64,000 bases of DNA from JBMFVE01 sp049966155 (lineage in GTDB: Bacteria; Bacteroidota; Ignavibacteria; Kryptoniales; JAKASW01): the NCBI GenBank assembly GCA_049966155.1, contig JBMFVE010000002.1, forward strand, positions 310,001 through 374,000. The letters run 5' to 3'. The translations under genes and the position numbers were made by a program. The notes under the pieces were generated by a model. That model did no database searches. It saw nothing but the letters and a program-made list of their open reading frames with translations, and was not told the origin of the DNA. Numbering within the stretch: the stretch's first letter is position 1; each line of letters starts with the position of its first letter. Shown here piece after piece: positions 46,032-54,775 of the stretch.

Positions 46032-46230
46032 ATCAACTATCACCTGTGGATTTGATTCTTACAGCTGCATGAAGCCCTTTTATAGGATGGGTTTCTGTTC
46101 CCGGCCGACCTGCTTGAGCTAAAATTAATCCTGACCAAAAATAATTCAAAAGACCAGCACCTTCTTCAATATATATATAGCGCATACCGGATTATGCCAG
46201 CGTTATATGTTCAACCTGCTACCTGGACAG

Positions 46231-47508
46231 TTACACATCCAGCTTACCTTTATAACTGTCGATGACTCCCCAGAATACCGAAAGGATTAACACCGCAGCA
46301 CGATCGTAGAACTGAGGTGATGTAAAACTGATAATCAACATCACCAGCATAACCGAAATAAAACCTGTCATTATCACCCTTTCAAACAGAGATGTATGAT
46401 TAATTGCAACCCTGGTTGCCTCAAAGATTTTTCTAAAGTAAAAAACAATAAAAAGTACTGTGCCCACTGCTCCAAATTTAAACATCATAAACAAGTAAAC
46501 GTTATGAATATACCATGTAGTCGAAGTTTGCTGAAAAATCAGGTTATAAAATGAGAAAAATGAACCAAGGCCATAGCCGACAATGGGACTTTCTGATACC
46601 CTGCTGAGGACAGCTGAAGATTCAGCAAATCGGTTCTGAAGAGAAATATCTTTAAATCCTGTTGCTGCCATTCTTGCAATAAGACCCTGTAAGATATCAG
46701 TAAAAATCTTCGGAAAGAGAATGTACACTATTGCTGCAGACACTAACAAACTTAATGAACTGAGAACCACCAGTCTCTTCCTGGCTCCTTCAGGGGAGAA
46801 TATCATCAGAAAACCAACGCCAATAACCGCACCAATCCAGTAGCCCCTTGAAAATGTAATTGCCAGAGAAACAACGGTAAGTCCAAGGGCAACTGCCACA
46901 ACAACCCTGTTGTACTGTTTAGCGGCATAAAATGTAGCGAGTATAATTACCCCCGACATAAAAAGGGATTCAAAAGCAGCTTCCCTTCCACTGATTATTT
47001 GCCAGAAGTACTGTGCCATAGTCATATTTAACTTATACTTAACGATATCTGCCGTACCAACAACAACCATAACAATAATAAGAGACCAAATGACAACGTC
47101 AACCTGTTTCTTCCCCTTAATGTATTCCCGGATAGGCATATAGAGGAGATAAGGCACAAATAATAGAAATTCCCTGAAGCCTTTGAAAAATGAGAATCCA
47201 TATGCACTTGCCAGAAGAATACCAGAAAATGCGTATATTAAAAACAAAACAAGTATCAGGTCATCCCCATCCCGTATAACCGACTCCCCTTTTGCAAACT
47301 TCCTGACAAACCAGATAATCAGTCCTCCAAAAAATATAATTGAGAATAATATATCAAGCAGGTCTATTCCCTTCGCGCTTTGCAGGAATAATAACAAATG
47401 AGATAAAATTGCAACAGGGACCCACCGATCTGTTTTATTAAATATCCAGATTAGAGCCCACAGCCCCACTGCAACGATTGCGGCATATGGGAGAATTGAA
47501 TAGAGCAC
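46231..47508 (-). CDS. O-antigen ligase/polymerase family protein (Wzy/WaaL type)
   Basis: About 425 residues with roughly ten TM helices and, before the last ones, the large loop with SPIVGYGLGSFFSFYNLIF and HNVYLFMMFKFGAVG, the Wzy_C signature. It either polymerises repeat units or ligates the polymer; the sequence does not distinguish these. The start is uncertain: the frame reaches a GTG at 47562 inside wzz whose GGAG is too close, so a GTG at 47508 behind AAGAAGGG is used. Confidence 0.85.
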   Translation of the reverse strand: MLYSILPYAAIVAVGLWALIWIFNKTDRWVPVAILSHLLLFLQSAKGIDLLDILFSIIFFGGLIIWFVRKFAKGESVIRDGDDLILVLFLIYAFSGILLASAYGFSFFKGFREFLLFVPYLLYMPIREYIKGKKQVDVVIWSLIIVMVVVGTADIVKYKLNMTMAQYFWQIISGREAAFESLFMSGVIILATFYAAKQYNRVVVAVALGLTVVSLAITFSRGYWIGAVIGVGFLMIFSPEGARKRLVVLSSLSLLVSAAIVYILFPKIFTDILQGLIARMAATGFKDISLQNRFAESSAVLSRVSESPIVGYGLGSFFSFYNLIFQQTSTTWYIHNVYLFMMFKFGAVGTVLFIVFYFRKIFEATRVAINHTSLFERVIMTGFISVMLVMLIISFTSPQFYDRAAVLILSVFWGVIDSYKGKLDV

Positions 47509-47525
47509 AATTAAATTTCCCTTCT

Positions 47526-48797
47526 TCAGACCATGGGGTTTCCTACCTGCAAAAGTCCCCACCTCCGTAATTTCATAACAACCAATGATGCAAATTTATA
47601 ATAACTTTGCTGAAGAGACCCGGATTCAGATTCCCTCTTTTTCAACCCGCCTTCTATCATTAAAATTAAGGATATTGAACTGGCCATGCCCAGAACAAAC
47701 GCAGAAACGATTATCAACAACCTCATCGGACGTGCTTTTCTCTCCGGCGGAACAGCTCTATCAAGCACCAGCACAGTCGGTGTTTCTTTTGCCTCCTCAA
47801 GCTTTGCCTGTTCATAGAGGGGATACAAAATCTCCATTAATTTTGCCTGTAGCTCAACATTCCGATAGAGATCCAGATACCTTTTTAATTGTTCTGGTGC
47901 CTTCCTGAACGGCACCAACAAACTAAAACCGTTACCGTTTCCACTGTTGCTCCCTTTGTTCAAGTCATTTAACTTAGACTTCAATTCCGTAATTTGTTCC
48001 TGCAGAGACCGAACTTCAGGAGAAGTTTGACTGAGTTGCTTTTCAATTACACCAAGCTTCACCTCGCTCAATATAATCTGAGCTTCCAATTCTGAGCCTG
48101 TTGCAATTGAAGCTTTCATCTGGTCAGGTAATGAAATGTACCCATATTTCTGTTGAAATGATTGAAGGCTGTCTTCTGCTGCACGAAGGTCTGCTAAATT
48201 TTGATTAAATCTCTTCTCAACAACCAGCATGTTGTTATGAGCATCCTCGGACGACAGTTTGCCGTTAATTTCGTTTAAGACCTCCACAAAGTAGTTCGCC
48301 ATGGCAGCAGCCCTCCAGGGCTTCTTATCCATCACTTTGATAACAACCGCACCATATTCATCGATCTCAAAAGTTGTATTATTCCTAAGCTCTTTAATTG
48401 CCTTCTCCATGGATGAGTCCTTGATACCGTAAACTCTCATTAAGTCAAATTTTCTCACCACCTTTTCCATCGCATCACGGCTGTTTAAAATTGCTAGATA
48501 GTTGAAACCTGTGCCCAGCTCAGAACCTGCACCAACAAGCGGTGCGAACTGACGCGCAAGGCTCCCCAGGCTTGAGCTGCCGCCCATTAAACCCAGAAGA
48601 CCACCCTTCTGAGACGGCAGAACAGATGCAACGCCCTGATATTCCTTTGGAAGAACAAATGCCAGCAAAAAACCAAGCAATGTAAATAAGCCAACGACCA
48701 GAATTACAAACCTGCGCCATATGTTAAGCTCTTCAACAAATTTCCAGAAAGCCGAAGAACCAGCTAACCTTTTTGTTTTATCATAATCAGGCATCAT
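47526..48797 (-). CDS. wzz: polysaccharide chain-length determinant (Wzz-like co-polymerase)
   Basis: 423 residues: TM1 (about 28-50), a long periplasmic helical region (about 55-355, with coiled-coil at QTSPEVRSLQEQITELKSKL) and TM2 (about 358-380) preceded by the proline-rich DRAVPPERKARPMR. No kinase domain. It sets polymer length. ATGA overlap with wecB; overlap of 37 bases with one possible start of the ligase gene. Confidence 0.9.
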   Translation of the reverse strand: MMPDYDKTKRLAGSSAFWKFVEELNIWRRFVILVVGLFTLLGFLLAFVLPKEYQGVASVLPSQKGGLLGLMGGSSSLGSLARQFAPLVGAGSELGTGFNYLAILNSRDAMEKVVRKFDLMRVYGIKDSSMEKAIKELRNNTTFEIDEYGAVVIKVMDKKPWRAAAMANYFVEVLNEINGKLSSEDAHNNMLVVEKRFNQNLADLRAAEDSLQSFQQKYGYISLPDQMKASIATGSELEAQIILSEVKLGVIEKQLSQTSPEVRSLQEQITELKSKLNDLNKGSNSGNGNGFSLLVPFRKAPEQLKRYLDLYRNVELQAKLMEILYPLYEQAKLEEAKETPTVLVLDRAVPPERKARPMRLLIIVSAFVLGMASSISLILMIEGGLKKRESESGSLQQSYYKFASLVVMKLRRWGLLQVGNPMV

Positions 48798-49927
48798 AAT
48801 AATACTTTCGATGTTTGTTTAACCTGCATTCTTTGTAAAACTATTTCAGCTATCCTCTCAGCCGTCCTCCCATCCCACAACGGAGGAACACCTGATTTCT
48901 TCCACCTGCCTTCAAAAGCTTTAACAGCGTAATCGTATACAATATTAGCATCGAGGCCTGCCAGAACACTTGTCCCCTTTTCAATAGTGATCGGCTGTTC
49001 AGTGTTTTCACGAAGAGTAATACATGGGACATTCAAATGAGTGGCCTCGGCCTGCATTCCACCGGAATCCGTTAAAATACCAGTTGCGTGTATCTCAAGA
49101 TTTAAAAAATCAAGATATCCCAGAGGTTCTGTAATGACCACATTTTTCAATTTGTTAAATTTATTTTCCAGTGAAAATTCAAAAATCATTTTTTTTGTAC
49201 GGGGATGTACTGGATAAACAACCGTGCAAATCTTCGAGACACGTTCAATAATTTCCAGTACCCTAATAAGGTTTTCCTTACGATCCACATTAGATGCCCT
49301 ATGAAGCGTCATTAAAAAGTACTTCCTGTTAATTAAACCTAACTTCTCTCTTATTGTGGAAGTTAAGGCTTTTTCCTCATAGGCTACCAGAGAGTCTATC
49401 ATTATATTCCCGACAAAGAAAATCTTGCTTTCATCAGCACCTTCCCTCCTCAAATTATTTATACCGCTTTCCTCCGTAACAAAAAAGAGATCACTTACTG
49501 CATCTGTAACAATTCTGTTAATTTCCTCGGGCATAGATCTGTCAAAACTTCTCAGCCCGGCCTCAATATGAGCAACTCTTATTCCGCTTTTTACCGCGGC
49601 CAGAGCAGCTGCCATCGTCGAATTGACGTCTCCCAGAACAATAACCAGATCAGGGAATTCAGAATTTAATACCTTTTCAAGACCTACCATTACTTCAGCA
49701 GTTTGTTTCGAATGGGTTCCGGAACCTACGTTGAGATAAATGTCTGGTTCAGGTAATCTCAAATCTTTAAAAAATACGTTTGACATATAATCATCGTAAT
49801 GCTGACCCGTGTGAACAATGATATGCCGGACACTTTGATAACGCAAAAATGCCAGGTGAAGTGGCGCAGCCTTTATAAAATTTGGGCGGGTCCCCACCAC
49901 AGTAATGATTTTTATTTTTTTATCCAT
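48794..49927 (-). CDS. wecB: UDP-N-acetylglucosamine 2-epimerase (non-hydrolysing)
   Basis: 377 residues: GTRPNFIKAAPLHLAF at the start, TGQHYDDYMS, GDVNSTMAAALAA, HIEAGLRSFDR, PEEINRIVTDAVSD and LTDSGGMQAEATHL with the active-site histidine/acid region. Makes UDP-ManNAc from UDP-GlcNAc, so ManNAc or a product of it may be in the polymer. Second gene of the locus, 5 bases after rfbB. Confidence 0.93.
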   Translation of the reverse strand: MDKKIKIITVVGTRPNFIKAAPLHLAFLRYQSVRHIIVHTGQHYDDYMSNVFFKDLRLPEPDIYLNVGSGTHSKQTAEVMVGLEKVLNSEFPDLVIVLGDVNSTMAAALAAVKSGIRVAHIEAGLRSFDRSMPEEINRIVTDAVSDLFFVTEESGINNLRREGADESKIFFVGNIMIDSLVAYEEKALTSTIREKLGLINRKYFLMTLHRASNVDRKENLIRVLEIIERVSKICTVVYPVHPRTKKMIFEFSLENKFNKLKNVVITEPLGYLDFLNLEIHATGILTDSGGMQAEATHLNVPCITLRENTEQPITIEKGTSVLAGLDANIVYDYAVKAFEGRWKKSGVPPLWDGRTAERIAEIVLQRMQVKQTSKVLL

Positions 49928-49932
49928 CCTTT

Positions 49933-50949
49933 TCAGCGTGACCCATATTGAATTCTATAGTATTCCCTGTACTCACCTGATATAATCCTCTTCCACCACT
50001 CTTCATTATTCACATACCAGCTAATCGTGTGAGTGAGCCCCTCGTCAAACGAATGAGCAGGTTTCCAGCCCAGTTCGGTCTCAATTTTCGTCGAATCAAT
50101 TGCATAACGGCGGTCATGACCAGGACGGTCCTTTACAAATTTAATCAAAGACTTAGGTTTGCCCAGTTTTTCCAGTATAGCCTCAGCCAATCGTATATTT
50201 TCAATCTCATTTCCACCCCCCATGTTATAAATTTCACCTGTTCGACCCTTTTCCAGGACTGCCAAAATTCCCTCACAATGATCCTCAACATGAATCCAGT
50301 CACGCACATTCTTTCCATCACCATAAACAGGAAGATCTTTGTTCTGGAGTGCATTAATTATCATAAGAGGGATAAATTTCTCTGGAAACTGGTACGGCCC
50401 ATAGTTATTCGAGCACCTTGTAATCAGTACGGGCAGTCCAAACGTATGGCCCCAGGCCCTTACCAGAAAATCCGCGCTCGCCTTGCTGGCAGAATAAGGG
50501 CTATTGGGCGAAATTGGCGTATTTTCAGTAAACTTCCCAGTTGCACCCAGAGAGCCGTAAACCTCGTCTGTCGAAATTTGAAGGTACTTTTCAACTCCGA
50601 ATTCACGGCAGACTTCTAGAAGCGTCATTGTACCACGTATGTTTGTTTCGACAAAGACCTGTGGACCAAGAATACTTCTGTCAACATGAGACTCCGCTGC
50701 AAAGTTTACAACCCAATCGAAATGCCATTCATGAAATAATCTCTTAACAAATAATGAATCAGTAATATCACCCTGATAAAAATGGTAACGTGCGTTTTCC
50801 TCAATGTCTCTTAAACTCTCCAGATTGCCTGCATAAGTGAGCTTATCCATGTTTATTACTTCAACATCAGGCTTCTGCTTGAGAAAGTAGCGTACAAAAT
50901 TTGAGCCAATAAATCCTGCTCCTCCAGTTATCAGTATCGATTTCATCAT
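49933..50949 (-). CDS. rfbB: dTDP-glucose 4,6-dehydratase
   Basis: 338 residues, extended SDR: GGAGFIGSNFVRYFL (NAD binding), DKLTYAGNLESL, NFAAESHVDRSI, STDEVYGSLG (catalytic TDE) and YSASKASAD (Tyr-Lys). It makes dTDP-4-keto-6-deoxyglucose for rhamnose or related sugars. rfbA, rfbC and rfbD are not in the window. It is the first gene of the locus; the 215-base space upstream is shared with rpmB. Confidence 0.95.
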   Translation of the reverse strand: MMKSILITGGAGFIGSNFVRYFLKQKPDVEVINMDKLTYAGNLESLRDIEENARYHFYQGDITDSLFVKRLFHEWHFDWVVNFAAESHVDRSILGPQVFVETNIRGTMTLLEVCREFGVEKYLQISTDEVYGSLGATGKFTENTPISPNSPYSASKASADFLVRAWGHTFGLPVLITRCSNNYGPYQFPEKFIPLMIINALQNKDLPVYGDGKNVRDWIHVEDHCEGILAVLEKGRTGEIYNMGGGNEIENIRLAEAILEKLGKPKSLIKFVKDRPGHDRRYAIDSTKIETELGWKPAHSFDEGLTHTISWYVNNEEWWKRIISGEYREYYRIQYGSR

Positions 50950-51111
50950 TTCTCCATTGTGTCTGGCTGGCGACCCTTCATTTTCGTCGAAATTACAATA
51001 AAGCAGTGGTTAGGATATTGAGATCAGCGACGAACAATCCTGCTTTCTTGGAGGAAAATATATTCCCCATAACATCAAATTTCAATGATAAACTTATATC
51101 AAAATCCTGGC

Positions 51112-51141
51112 TTGAAAAATTTTCTTTTTTGAGCTACCTTT
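51112..51141 (+). promoter_or_regulatory. candidate promoter of rpmB
   Basis: TTGAAA (51112-51117) and TACCTT followed by TA (51135) are 17 bases apart, 24 bases before the ATG. TACCTTTA also fits the Bacteroidetes-type TAnnTTTG -7 element except for the last base. AGGAGATAAAG follows as ribosome binding site. Confidence 0.35.
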
Positions 51142-51164
51142 AAATAAATCACCAGGAGATAAAG

Positions 51165-51356
51165 ATGTCAAAAGTTTGTGAAATATGTGGAAAGAAAACT
51201 ATTCATGGTCACAATATAAGTCACGCTCATAATGTTACCAACCGCCGCTGGGAACCAAACCTGCAGCGCGTGAGAGCTGTGGTAAACGGCAGGATTAAGA
51301 GAATAAGAGTCTGTACATCCTGTATCAAACAGGGAAGGGTTATAAAGGCTGCATAG
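51165..51356 (+). CDS. rpmB: 50S ribosomal protein L28
   Basis: 63 residues: CEICGKKTIHGHNISHAHN at the N-terminus and CTSCIKQGRV near the end. The four cysteines are the zinc-binding (C+) form of L28. The length is normal. AGGAG six bases before the ATG. Its 3' end overlaps the convergent AI-2E gene by 17 bases. Confidence 0.97.
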   Translation: MSKVCEICGKKTIHGHNISHAHNVTNRRWEPNLQRVRAVVNGRIKRIRVCTSCIKQGRVIKAA

Positions 51357-52455
51357 GATTGGCAGCTTTCTGGGTACCCGACGGTATCGTGACTGAAGAA
51401 GTTGCCCTGCTTTCCCCATGTTTAGGAATCCCATACGACTCCAACCCCCAGTAAGTCTCCCTGGCTATCACCTTGAAGATAGTATAGGTAGGAATTGCAA
51501 GCACCATCCCGACAATCCCTTTCAATTCCGCCGCAACCAGCAGTACAAAAATTATTGTAAGTGGGTGCATTGAAGCGCTTCTGGAATACAATGCCGGAAC
51601 GATTATGACATCATCTGCTAACCTTATACCGACGAACAGTGCGACTATTGGAACAATTAAGCTCAGGTCACCACGCTGCGCAATCGAGATCAGAATAGCC
51701 GGCACAGCCCCCACCAGCGGTCCTAAATAGGGAATCAGGTTCGCAATCCCCGCTAAAACACCAACCAGCACAGCATAATTCACACCAATAACGAGCAAAC
51801 CTGTTATCGACAGCGCCCCAACTATTGCTGCCTCAGTCATCCATGCGCGAATATACTTCCCAAGCTGAATTTCTATCTTGTGCAACACATTGAGAGACAT
51901 TTCAAAATATTTATTCGGAATGTGTTCAATGAACAACCGTACCATTTTATCACCATCTTTTAGAAAAAAGAAGGTTACAAACGGAACAATGACTGCTGTC
52001 ATTATCACAGAAGCAGCACTTGTAATCAATGAGAGGCTCTCTCCGGTTATGGATACACCAAATTGTTCTATTTTATTCGTAATCTGGTCAAGCTTAAGAA
52101 AAGGAAGCATCTTTTGTACTTCAATTTGTATCAACTGGAACTTTGCGGCAAAATCCGTCGCCCGTACTGACTGCTCCATCGTTGTAACCTGCAACACAAG
52201 AGCTGGCAGAAAGGCACGAAACAACAAAATAAAAAAGAGCGCTATAGCCAGATAAATAATTACTATTGAAACGACACGCGGCAGGCCCCTTCTTTCAAGA
52301 GCACCAACAAGAGGAGACAAAAGAAAGCTCAGGAGGGTTGACAATAACAACAAAGCAAAAACTTCTGTGAATAAAGACACTATCCAGAGAAAACCAAATA
52401 AAAAAGCTAAGAGCAACCCTACTTTAAACTGGCTCTTTTTAAAAATATTCATCAT
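51340..52455 (-). CDS. AI-2E family (PerM/TqsA-like) membrane protein
   Basis: About 371 residues with eight TM helices, an N-terminal pair (FKVGLLLAFLFGFLWIVS, FALLLLSTLLSFLLSPLVGALE), a central amphipathic region and the family motif NLIPYLGPLVGAVPAILI followed by the last helices ending in PTYTIFKVIARETY. Members export autoinducer-2 or act as Na+/H+ antiporters; the function here is unknown. AAGGA lies 5-8 bases before ATGs at 52455 and 52452. Confidence 0.88.
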   Translation of the reverse strand: MMNIFKKSQFKVGLLLAFLFGFLWIVSLFTEVFALLLLSTLLSFLLSPLVGALERRGLPRVVSIVIIYLAIALFFILLFRAFLPALVLQVTTMEQSVRATDFAAKFQLIQIEVQKMLPFLKLDQITNKIEQFGVSITGESLSLITSAASVIMTAVIVPFVTFFFLKDGDKMVRLFIEHIPNKYFEMSLNVLHKIEIQLGKYIRAWMTEAAIVGALSITGLLVIGVNYAVLVGVLAGIANLIPYLGPLVGAVPAILISIAQRGDLSLIVPIVALFVGIRLADDVIIVPALYSRSASMHPLTIIFVLLVAAELKGIVGMVLAIPTYTIFKVIARETYWGLESYGIPKHGESRATSSVTIPSGTQKAANPMQPL

Positions 52456-53083
52456 CCACATCCTTCAAAAGCAACTCCCTGATGACTTTTTTTACAATTT
52501 CCCATTCAAACCCTCTGCTTATTAGAAAAGTTGAGAGCTTTTTGATTTTCCTTTCAATTCCTTCACCAGACAATCTATCAAGTTTCTTCTTAGCAGCCTC
52601 AATTGCTATTGTCATTTGTTTTTCATCATTTGCAAATTCCCCCAGGGCTTTTTCAGCAGTCTCCCTATCTATTCCTTTCTCACGAAGCTTCCTGATCAAA
52701 CTCCTCTTCCCAAGCAGCTTGCCCGTCGACCCGGCGTTAACAAAAGCCTTTGCAAATTCCTCGTCGTTTATCAGCCCCAACTGTGAAAGCCGTTCAATAA
52801 CTTTACCAATGGTAGTTCTGTCAAATCCTTTTTGAGCGAGTCTCCGCGACAGTTCAGAACGAGTCCGCTGGCGAAAATTAATTAGACGAATTCCAGCTGC
52901 ATAAGCATCATGGTAAGTTTGTGCTCTTTTTATATGTTCTAAGGTATCAGGTGTAAGTTCATCTCCGCGACGGAGGCCAAAATCAACAAGCACATCTTCG
53001 CTGACCTCAATTTGATTATCACCTTCCAGTAAGATATGAAATTTCCTTCTGCTTTTCAGCTTTTCAATTGCCAGAACTTTCAT
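52439..53083 (-). CDS. recX: RecA regulator RecX
   Basis: 214 residues of helical repeats of the RecX type (LINFRQRTRSELSRRLAQKGF, VIERLSQLGLINDEEFAKAF, RSLIRKLREKGID). RecX binds and modulates RecA filaments. It is 14 bases after recA, the usual neighbourhood, and overlaps the AI-2E gene. Confidence 0.93.
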   Translation of the reverse strand: MKVLAIEKLKSRRKFHILLEGDNQIEVSEDVLVDFGLRRGDELTPDTLEHIKRAQTYHDAYAAGIRLINFRQRTRSELSRRLAQKGFDRTTIGKVIERLSQLGLINDEEFAKAFVNAGSTGKLLGKRSLIRKLREKGIDRETAEKALGEFANDEKQMTIAIEAAKKKLDRLSGEGIERKIKKLSTFLISRGFEWEIVKKVIRELLLKDVDDEYF

Positions 53084-53097
53084 TTAGGTCGCAGCCG

Positions 53098-54189
53098 TCA
53101 TCCACTGTCCTTTTGCCTCCTTGATTCCTTTGACCTTTCCACCTTTTCTTCACTTTGCTTTGTGCTGGCATTTAATGGTTTTTTAATATCAAGTCCAAGT
53201 GCCGCCCTAACTTCATTTTCCAATTCATCGAGGAGCTTTGGATTTTCCTGAAAATATTTCTTTGCGGCTTCTCTGCCCTGTCCGAGCCTCTCGTTTCTGT
53301 AAGAAAACCATGTACCGCTCTTTTCAACAATTTCCTTTTCGACAGCCATATCAAGCAAATCTCCAATTCTGGAAATACCCTCGTTGTAGCCAATATCAAA
53401 CTCAACTTCTTTGAACGGCGGGGCAACCTTATTCTTTACAACCTTCACACGCACCCTGTTGCCAACTATCTCCTGACCTTCCTTAATATGGTCTCGCTTT
53501 CTAATATCCAGCCTGACAGCTGCGTAGAATTTTAGCGCGTTGCCACCTGTGGTTGTTTCAGGACTTCCATAAAAGACACCTATCTTGCTGCGCAGTTGAT
53601 TTGTAAAAATAACACATGTATTACTTTTATTTATTGCGGATGTTAGCTTCCTCAGCGCCTGTGACATCAACCTGGCCTGTGCACCCATTTGTGCATCCCC
53701 CATATCTCCTTCAATTTCAGCACGCGGAGTTAATGCCGCCACAGAGTCAATCACAACAATGTCAATTGCATTGCTCCTTACGAGGGTTTCCACTATATCA
53801 AGCGCCTGCTCACCAAACTCCGGTTGAGACAATAATAAATTGTTTGTATCAACTCCTATTCTTCTGGCATAATTCAGGTCTAACGCATGCTCAGCGTCAA
53901 TAAACGCTGCAACACCCCCAAGTTTCTGTGCCTCTGCTATCGTGCTCAGACAAAGCGTCGTCTTGCCGGACGACTCTGGTCCGAATATTTCAGTTATCCT
54001 CCCACGGGGAATGCCTCCTATTCCCAGAGCCCAGTCAAGGGATATAGAGCCCGTCGAAATTGCATCAATTTTGAGGATGGGTCCCTCTCCCATCTTCATA
54101 ATTGTTCCCTTACCATAATCTTTCTCTATCTGGGCAAGAGCCGTATCCAGAGCTTTCTGCTTTAAATCCCTTTCCCGATCATCAACCAT
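53098..54189 (-). CDS. recA: recombinase RecA
   Basis: 363 residues: Walker A GPESSGKTT, DAEHALDLNYARRIGVD, loop L1 EIEGDMGDAQMGAQARLMS, L2 NQLRSKIGVFYGSPETTTGGNA, and Walker B IVVIDSVAAL. The C-terminal tail after residue 340 is rich in lysine, serine and glutamate. The frame reaches a GTG at 54198, but AAGGAG eight bases before the ATG at 54189 decides the start. It overlaps the thpR stop. Confidence 0.98.
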   Translation of the reverse strand: MVDDRERDLKQKALDTALAQIEKDYGKGTIMKMGEGPILKIDAISTGSISLDWALGIGGIPRGRITEIFGPESSGKTTLCLSTIAEAQKLGGVAAFIDAEHALDLNYARRIGVDTNNLLLSQPEFGEQALDIVETLVRSNAIDIVVIDSVAALTPRAEIEGDMGDAQMGAQARLMSQALRKLTSAINKSNTCVIFTNQLRSKIGVFYGSPETTTGGNALKFYAAVRLDIRKRDHIKEGQEIVGNRVRVKVVKNKVAPPFKEVEFDIGYNEGISRIGDLLDMAVEKEIVEKSGTWFSYRNERLGQGREAAKKYFQENPKLLDELENEVRAALGLDIKKPLNASTKQSEEKVERSKESRRQKDSG

Positions 54190-54775
54190 TACTGCCACTC
54201 CTTGATTCTAATGTAATTTTATAAATTTGTGTGTATTCAGAGCCCGTTTTCCTGAGTATACTTCTGTATAATACTATGCCCTCCGGGTAAAACCTGTTCA
54301 CCAAGAATTTACCCTCACTGAACAACATCTGCAAGTCAACACTGAACGCCGTCTTGTCGCTCTCCCGATGCCTAAACCGTCCAACTGTAATATGTGGCCT
54401 GAAACTCCTCATTTCCTTTTTTACCCCATACCTTTCAGAAATCGCAGCAACAAGATTGGCAACCTCAGCAATTGTTCCGCTGTCCTCGCAGGCCAGCCAT
54501 ATCCCGTGTGGCCTTATGTTTCCAGGGAAGTACTCAATGCCTTTGACAACCAGTTCAGTAAACTGGAACCTGCTCTTTGTAAAAGCCGATTCAAAATCGA
54601 CCCATAACCGGTGAGCTTCATTTTCACTGATTTCGCCCAGAAACTGAAGTGTAATGTGAATTTTGTCAGCAGGTTCAACCTTCAATTCAGGAATGTATCC
54701 TTTTAACTCATTCTGGAGAATTAATATTTCCCGAATAGTTCCTTCAGGCAAAGTGGCCGCAATGAAAGCTCTCAT
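54182..54775 (-). CDS. thpR: RNA 2',3'-cyclic phosphodiesterase (2H family)
   Basis: 197 residues with the two HxTx motifs of 2H phosphoesterases: HITL (His40) and HITV (His128), plus FIAATLP at the N-terminus and FLGE after the first motif. Enzymes of this family open 2',3'-cyclic phosphates and once were called 2'-5' RNA ligases. ATGA overlap with cinA. Confidence 0.93.
   Translation of the reverse strand: MRAFIAATLPEGTIREILILQNELKGYIPELKVEPADKIHITLQFLGEISENEAHRLWVDFESAFTKSRFQFTELVVKGIEYFPGNIRPHGIWLACEDSGTIAEVANLVAAISERYGVKKEMRSFRPHITVGRFRHRESDKTAFSVDLQMLFSEGKFLVNRFYPEGIVLYRSILRKTGSEYTQIYKITLESRSGSNG

Noticed and set aside
50950..51164. tRNA or small RNA between rfbB and rpmB
   Set aside because: No cloverleaf or terminator pattern found; the space is explained by two divergent promoters.
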